This document shows positions 8,434-12,485 of a stretch of DNA of 12,485 nt, in pieces; positions within the stretch are counted from its first letter, which is position 1, and every line of letters starts with the position of its first letter. The translations under genes were made by a program, and so were the position numbers. The stretch comes from Isohypsibius dastychi (Eukaryota > Tardigrada > Eutardigrada > Parachela > Isohypsibiidae), in the NCBI GenBank assembly GCA_034696485.1, contig JAQIWT010001106.1, positions 1 to 12,485 on the forward strand, written 5' to 3'. The notes below the pieces were generated by a model. That model worked only from the letters and a program-made list of their open reading frames with translations. It was not told the origin of the DNA and did not search any database.

Positions 8434-8516
8434 AGCAAAGATCGGAAGTAAAAATGGATGATTTTAAAGAATCGAAAACAAAACTGAAATAAGATATCAC
8501 AATAATCAGGGTTCAT

Positions 8517-8531
8517 GTGAATTGGCGCGCC
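8517..8531 (-). promoter_or_regulatory. Subterminal inverted motif, right copy
   Basis: GTGAATTGGCGCGCC is the inverted partner of the motif at 6074-6090; the left copy has two extra A bases between CCAA and TTCAC. It lies upstream of the Myb-like gene, so it could act in end recognition, promoter control or both. Confidence 0.45.
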
Positions 8532-8628
8532 AGGGCTTCCCAGCAAAACCGAGCAAGTGCAAGCATACGGTATTTTTTAAAATTAACGTTGTGCACTGGT
8601 TCACTTTACGCGTAGCGCGAGCTGTTTA

Positions 8629-8678
8629 CGAGTAACCAGTCAGGCAGAGCGTGCTTGTAGGCGGAAAAAACACTCTCT
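8629..8678 (-). repeat. Harbinger 3' terminal inverted repeat
   Basis: The reverse complement begins AGAGAGTGTT and shares CTGACTG and TTACTCG with the 5' end. It carries about ten extra bases (around CCTACAAG) relative to the 5' copy. Confidence 0.85.
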
Positions 8679-9353
8679 ATTGTCTCCTTATCCCCTGTCC
8701 CCGCGGACAAGAGGGCACTTTCGTCCGCGCTTTCATCCGACGAAGTTGTCCGCTGTCCTGGGGGACTGTTGGGAGGAAACACTTCAAAGGGAGCAATGTG
8801 GAGGGGACACTTCACAAAGGGGGCAGTTTTGAGGGAATAATCTGTAGGGGACAATCTGGAGCGGACGATTCGGAGGGGACAATTCAGGGACGACGGTTCA
8901 AAAGACTTATTCCAGAGAGTATAGATGATAAATGCGAAACCTTAGCCGAAAGAACCAAGAGGGACGGCCCACTCGTTATCTCCGCCGACGAAGGGGGCAA
9001 ATCCTTTGATCACGTGATTTGCTTCTGTATCTTCCCCCTGAATTGTCTCCTCTGAATCGCCCTCTCCAAACGGTCCTATTTGAACTGCCGCCTCCTGATT
9101 GTCTCCCTGAATTGTCACCTCCCAATCATCCCCTTTGAACTGTCTTCCTTGAGCTGTCCGCTTTCAAATGTCCCCTCCACATTGTCCCTCTGAGTTTACC
9201 CCTCCGGATTGTGCCCTTTGAAGTGTTCCCTCCGAACTGTTCCCCGAAATTGTTCCCCAGGACAGCGGACAACTTTGTCGGCTGTTTCATCCGAAGAAAG
9301 TGTCCTCTTGTCCGAGGGGACAGGGGACAAGTGGACAACTCTGTCAGCTACAA
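8679..9353. mobile_element. Foldback (long inverted repeat) element, main body
   Basis: The left arm (8679 to about 8792) and right arm (9339 back to about 9213) are inverted copies sharing TCCCCTGTCCCC, GGACAAGAGG, GTTGTCCGCTGTCCTGGGG and AACACTTCAAAGGG. Inward, both halves dissolve into degenerate 13-14-base units: GGGGACAATTCGGA-like on the left, the reverse complement on the right. They face each other across a centre near 8920-9030. Adding the displaced tip at 5927-5943, the element was about 690 bases long before the Harbinger insertion. It has no convincing coding capacity. Superfamily unknown, and no target duplication is evident outside TTGTAGC...GCTACAA. Confidence 0.85.
8997..9022. 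repeat. Small hairpin with ATCACGTGAT palindrome at foldback centre
   Basis: GCAAATC (8997-9003) and GATTTGC (9016-9022) are inverted copies, and the overlapping ATCACGTGAT (9009-9018) is a perfect palindrome containing an E-box-like CACGTG. It lies near the symmetry centre of the foldback. Any function is unknown. Confidence 0.5.
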
Positions 9354-9610
9354 GCGTGTACCCATAGGTATTCTATTTCTGACCGGAAATTACCTACATT
9401 CGTAAAGATTCCCGGATTACCAAACCAAAGCAAACAAATCACACGAGTTTGAAAGTTCACTACAAAATTAAAAGTCTCTAAATCTAAGACTCAGAATCAG
9501 AAAATTCATCACGATTGTAATCCAGCATGGATTGATAATACGTTAAGGTCACTAACACGTGAACATTATTGCTTCGTTCATAACTGATTGCATATTCCGT
9601 CCTTGCATGC

Positions 9611-10270
9611 TCAATATTCTGAAACATAACCTTCAGCGGATGCAAAATTCAAGAAAGCAACTTCCATCTCTCTTCTAGAACGACCATGAAGTGCATCGAG
9701 TGCATCAACTGGGCTCACTTTACGGAAAAACTCAACTGGTTTCCGTAACGGTATCTTCAGAGAATCACCGCATGGTCCTTGACTCTCACTGCATCTGATA
9801 AGGGAATCACGTAGCCCCAGACCGGCAGCGTCCAAATAGCTCATCAGAGAACTACAGGGCCGGTTTATCTGGCTGAGCGTATAATGTCTGCCCGGTAATC
9901 TGTAACGTTCTTCTTCAAGAGATAGGAATCGATCAGTGATCTCCCCACTTCGCGGCTGCGACAGCTCCGCGACAATTTTGATTGTTCTCGTCCGATAGGC
10001 ACTTCCACGATGGAAGAGTCTTTTTGCCGCATCTCGTATACTGATAGGGATGAATTGCAAGGGGGCGAAAAGTTTTCTTTCTATACCCCCATCACAAGTA
10101 AGAAATGAATTGGCCGCATCTGAAAATATGTGCAAGGATAGGCAGATTTTCTTGGCTCTCAGGTTCAATTTTTCGTTATAAGATGCAGCGACAAGTGACG
10201 TTTGCTCGTCGGAGTCAACAATCTCCATGTCTGTCTTAATGCCATTCCCATATTCGGTCCTAGAGTGCAT
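9611..10270 (-). CDS. Unrecognised 219-residue open reading frame
   Basis: ATG 10268-10270 to the stop at 9611-9613, with an in-frame TGA four codons upstream of the ATG. An uninterrupted 219 codons is unusual for this AT-rich window, where most other non-transposon frames are broken. The product is hydrophilic, begins MHSRTEYGNG and has no obvious signal peptide, membrane segment or domain I can name. Local features are a basic stretch (HRGSAYRTRTIKIV), the segment FLSLEEERYRLPGRHYTLSQ and the C-terminal HGRSRREMEVAFLNF. A TTATGTTTCAG near the 3' end resembles a splice acceptor, so annotation as one exon is uncertain. It could be a lineage-specific gene, part of another transposon or a chance frame. 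No other copy is visible in the window. Confidence 0.4.
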   Translation of the reverse strand: MHSRTEYGNGIKTDMEIVDSDEQTSLVAASYNEKLNLRAKKICLSLHIFSDAANSFLTCDGGIERKLFAPLQFIPISIRDAAKRLFHRGSAYRTRTIKIVAELSQPRSGEITDRFLSLEEERYRLPGRHYTLSQINRPCSSLMSYLDAAGLGLRDSLIRCSESQGPCGDSLKIPLRKPVEFFRKVSPVDALDALHGRSRREMEVAFLNFASAEGYVSEY

Positions 10271-10618
10271 TCTACTGGGTCAGGCAGATATTCTTCACTG
10301 GACTTTGACAGTTTGCTCAAAATCGAATCTGCTTTTTATCTGCTTTTCAAAAACGTTATAGTGTTAAGTATTGCCGTACAAAACTTTTCTCTGCCCATAA
10401 CCAAACGTAAAAAAGTCAGCGAGGAAAGAGCTGAAGCAAGTTTGCCAGAAAGACCACTTTCAAAAAAACGTATTTTCACGACTGTGTTCAAACTGAATCG
10501 AAATAATACGGGCACCGGCATTCAAACTAGCTCTCAATATTGTATCATGTTCTGAATTAGCGTTTTTCGATTTCACATGTTTGACTGTGCATATTTTCGA
10601 TTACGGTTCCCTCTGTTA
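10271..10618. other. No recognisable gene
   Basis: Opposing short frames cover 10202-10555 (plus, 117 codons) and 10336-10521 (minus, 61 codons). Neither has a recognisable domain, and the plus one overlaps the start of the 219-codon minus frame. Confidence 0.4.
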
Positions 10619-10890
10619 CCTCGGCGCGTCGTCGCGATTATCAAAGAGCTGATTTGTGTCATTTGGAACCACCTACTCCACGGACTGCATGACTTTTTTG
10701 AATATGCGCGATTTTGTGGAATCGGGATGGTCGGTTAAGGCGAAGCACATGTTCGGGCAAGTGTATGATGATGGCTTGAGTTTGACCATTTCAGCGCTGG
10801 TATATAGCCGAACATCTCCTACCATTGAAGCAATAGCCGACTTTGCTGCCAGTCGTCCAATAAACCACCCTATTGGCTCTACTCCGTTTA
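10619..10890. repeat. A block, copy 3
   Basis: Aligns with 2183-2452 in the same orientation, with one inserted base near the left end. The 73 bases at 10747-10819 are identical to 2310-2382, while the left flank matches at roughly 83% and the right flank at roughly 87% by manual count. The plus frame IIKELICVIWNHLLHGLHDF differs from copy 1 mainly by conservative changes. The minus frame is open across the core and right half (IGWFIGRLAAKSAIASMVGD) but has a stop near its far end. Confidence 0.7.
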
Positions 10891-11166
10891 TCTTCGCTGT
10901 CTGTTCACCGTATTAAATTTTGAAAGAATTGCTTAGAGAAAATAGGAGGAAAGTCACCTTTCGGATTTTGTACAACATTTCTGGGGAACAGTCATCTTCC
11001 AGCCTCAAGTTAAGAACATCCGATGCTAGCTCGTGATTAGTGTTGACCTCAATGGTTAAAACAGCCGAAAAGAGCCTCAGTTGATAGCTGTTAGCAATTG
11101 TTTTTACACGTCAGTTTGACATCAATATTATCCCTGTGCACTTCTGTATTTGGAACTGACAGTCAT
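10891..11166. other. No recognisable gene
   Basis: Sequence between the A and R copies; no frame, repeat or RNA gene stands out. Confidence 0.4.
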
Positions 11167-11390
11167 TAAGTCGGGACTTCCCGTTTGGAGCGAAAATCAT
11201 GCAGTTTTCCACACCTGCAGATTTCCCACTCCGATCGGGATGTTCTTGTCCAGAACGACAATCAGCCAGGGATGAAATGAATAAACGATGCACTATTTGA
11301 TTCTTAAGCGCGAGAACAAAACTGCACATTGTGATGCATGGCAACGGGCATAAATCCGACCTGACGGCATGAACATGAAACAAGACTGCA
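11167..11390 (+). repeat. R block, copy 3
   Basis: Aligns with 1608-1830 and 4190-4412. The plus frame reads HLQISHSDRDVLVQ and reaches a TGA after PGMK. The acceptor-like CAG of the other copies is replaced by GAG (CCCGTTTGGAG). Its order relative to the A block is reversed compared with the first unit, as expected if A copy 3 ends one unit and R copy 3 starts the next. Confidence 0.55.
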
Positions 11391-11791
11391 ATCGAAACAT
11401 TTGCTTCTGTTCGAATGCCATTATTGGGGAAAATTTACGATCATTGACCCTTTGCTCGTATAAAAATCAGACGTATCACCTGACAACGCTTCATTTGCCT
11501 TCTTAACGTCAGATGGTTAACGAAGGGATCCATCCAGAAGAGAGCAGTTCACCCCTTTCATAACCACAGTTCAGAGTTGTGAAAAAAGGTGGGCGGGTGG
11601 TAGAAATTTCACCGGAGAAACAGACGGAAACGAGAATATACGAACGCTCGAGTAAGTGCTCGAGTAAAACGTGATGTCAACGGGAAAGAGAACAGAAATG
11701 AATTGACATCAATACTAACAATTATTGACCATTAAAATGGAACTTCACTGGTGAGTTGCTTACCATTGCACGGATATTGTGCACTGTTCTA
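11391..11791. other. No recognisable gene
   Basis: A small direct repeat (GCTCGAGTAA twice, near 11647-11667) is the only structure seen. Confidence 0.4.
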
Positions 11792-11958
11792 GGGACATTA
11801 CAACTGTACTGCCGCGTTCGGACCGCGCGAAAACATCACTGGGTGGATAATTTTACCCGCGTGAATGTGTGAGGTGTTGCTTACCCAGCTGCGTTCAGTG
11901 CTACAGAATGCGCAGCACTTCTGCTCGGTCTGATCGCGCCAATTTAGTGTAATGTCCC
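11792..11958. mobile_element. MITE-like inverted repeat, 167 bp
   Basis: The ends are GGGACATTAC and its reverse complement GTAATGTCCC. Imperfect pairing extends about 45 bases inward; both arms contain a CGCG.TC.GACCG pattern. The centre contains CACTGGGT and ACCCGCGTG, which can pair. No coding capacity, and no clear target duplication. Superfamily unknown. Confidence 0.65.
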
Positions 11959-12485
11959 ATGAAAAGCGCCCAGTATCTGTGCAAAGTTAACGACTTTAAC
12001 TTGAATATCTTGCAATCCAAAAGGTACTGCGGTCCTACAATATCGTGGGCGGCCGTATACCGTCAGTCGGAGAATCGAGCCAACCAATGGAATTTAGTTT
12101 TAGACAGAGCAATGTTATTCCCGCTGACAGGAATTGGTAGCACGAATAGCTTCTTTTCATTAGTTTCCATACAGACCAACTGAATGCTTCATGACGTCCA
12201 AAGCCTGCCCGTAAATTTCGAACCGCAGTACCCTTTGGATCGCACCATGTATACAGCTTCGGAATAATTTGCAGTTATCGTCTGGGTGGAAATGATACGG
12301 TTCGATGTCAGAGAGATCAAAATTATTACAAAACCAGCACTGATTATCAGTTCTTGTTATTTATTTGGTGAACGCTCATGGCATCATCGACACGGAGTAT
12401 ACACCTTCTTAAGGGAGTCACTATTTCGATCGACCAAAAAATCTTAAATTTTCGGTTATTGTTTGACCACGAAGTCGAAAGACTG
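11959..12485. other. No recognisable gene
   Basis: A 74-codon plus-strand frame (11959-12183) begins right at the edge of the MITE-like element and has no recognisable domain. Nothing else stands out up to the window end. Confidence 0.35.

Larger units (their letters stand above)
5944..8678. mobile_element. PIF/Harbinger DNA transposon, two-gene, 2735 bp
   Basis: The ends are inverted repeats starting AGAGAGTGTT, ten of ten identical, and continuing imperfectly to a shared TTACTCG. Direct ATT copies flank them at 5941-5943 and 8679-8681. A 3-bp AT-rich duplication is characteristic of PIF/Harbinger, although TTA or TAA is commoner. Inside are two convergent genes: a HARBI1-like DDE transposase (plus, 6162-7232) and a Myb/SANT-like protein (minus, 8433-7283), with only 50 bases between their stops. 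Two partner genes, nuclease plus Myb-like protein, is the standard autonomous layout in this superfamily. The transposase has one internal stop, so this copy is probably no longer autonomous. It is inserted in the left arm of a foldback element. Confidence 0.95.

Noticed and set aside
7942-8461. Plus-strand frames of 133-169 codons
   Set aside because: They are the reverse side of exon 1 of the Myb-like gene, which has the recognisable domain, splice sites and transposon context.
8650-8660. GTGCTTGTAG near the Harbinger 3' end as the true left tip of the foldback
   Set aside because: It resembles the right tip for only about ten bases and lies inside the Harbinger terminal repeat; the match at 5927-5943 is longer and colinear with the arm.
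5942-8680. Alternative Harbinger ends using TTA as target duplication
   Set aside because: TTA is present on the left but the right flank reads TAT; ATT fits both sides and the foldback empty-site comparison.
8651-9338. Open frames inside the foldback element on both strands
   Set aside because: They follow the short repeat units and have no domain; the inverted-repeat structure explains them.
10202-10555. 117-codon plus-strand frame
   Set aside because: Overlaps the start of the longer 219-codon minus frame and has no domain or second copy to support it.

Overview
The window looks like repeat-rich eukaryotic nuclear DNA, most likely from an invertebrate animal, though the species cannot be fixed from sequence alone. 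The reasons are a transposon gene with an in-frame GTATGT...TTGCAG intron, a two-gene PIF/Harbinger transposon, short inverted-repeat (MITE-like) elements, no operon-like gene packing, and decayed exon-like fragments repeated along the window. I saw no rRNA, tRNA, CRISPR array or intact host gene.

Left part (1-5925). A reading frame with a SWIM-type zinc finger runs off the left edge on the minus strand (1-429); a broken frame at 826-1161 on the same strand may be its N-terminal part. The rest is a degraded family of repeated blocks: 'R' (1608, 4190 and again 11167), 'F' (1955, 5285), 'A' (2183, 3122 and again 10619) and 'D' (2453, 5660). The order R-F-A-D in the first set and R-F-D in the second suggests partial copies of one ancestral tandem gene. 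A MITE-like cluster with a 22-bp perfect palindrome (4424-4760) lies in an extra stretch of the second set.

Centre (5926-9355). The clearest structure is a nested transposon. A 2735-bp PIF/Harbinger element (5944-8678) has 10-bp perfect outer termini within roughly 46-50-bp imperfect inverted repeats and an ATT target duplication. It carries convergent genes: a HARBI1-like DDE transposase (plus strand; all three catalytic residues visible; one in-frame TAA at codon 71) and a two-exon Myb/SANT-like DNA-binding partner (minus strand; intact). The element sits inside the left arm of an older foldback element whose arms consist largely of degenerate 13-14-bp GGGGACAATTC-like units. The foldback's intact right arm shows what the target site looked like before insertion.

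Right part (9356-12485). An unrecognised 219-codon open frame (9611-10270, minus) is followed by further copies of the A and R blocks, a 167-bp MITE-like inverted repeat (11792-11958) and about 0.5 kb with no recognisable feature.

The best leads are the nested insertion with its built-in empty site, the single-stop transposase beside an intact Myb partner, and a 73-bp core that is identical in two A copies 8.4 kb apart although their flanks have diverged.
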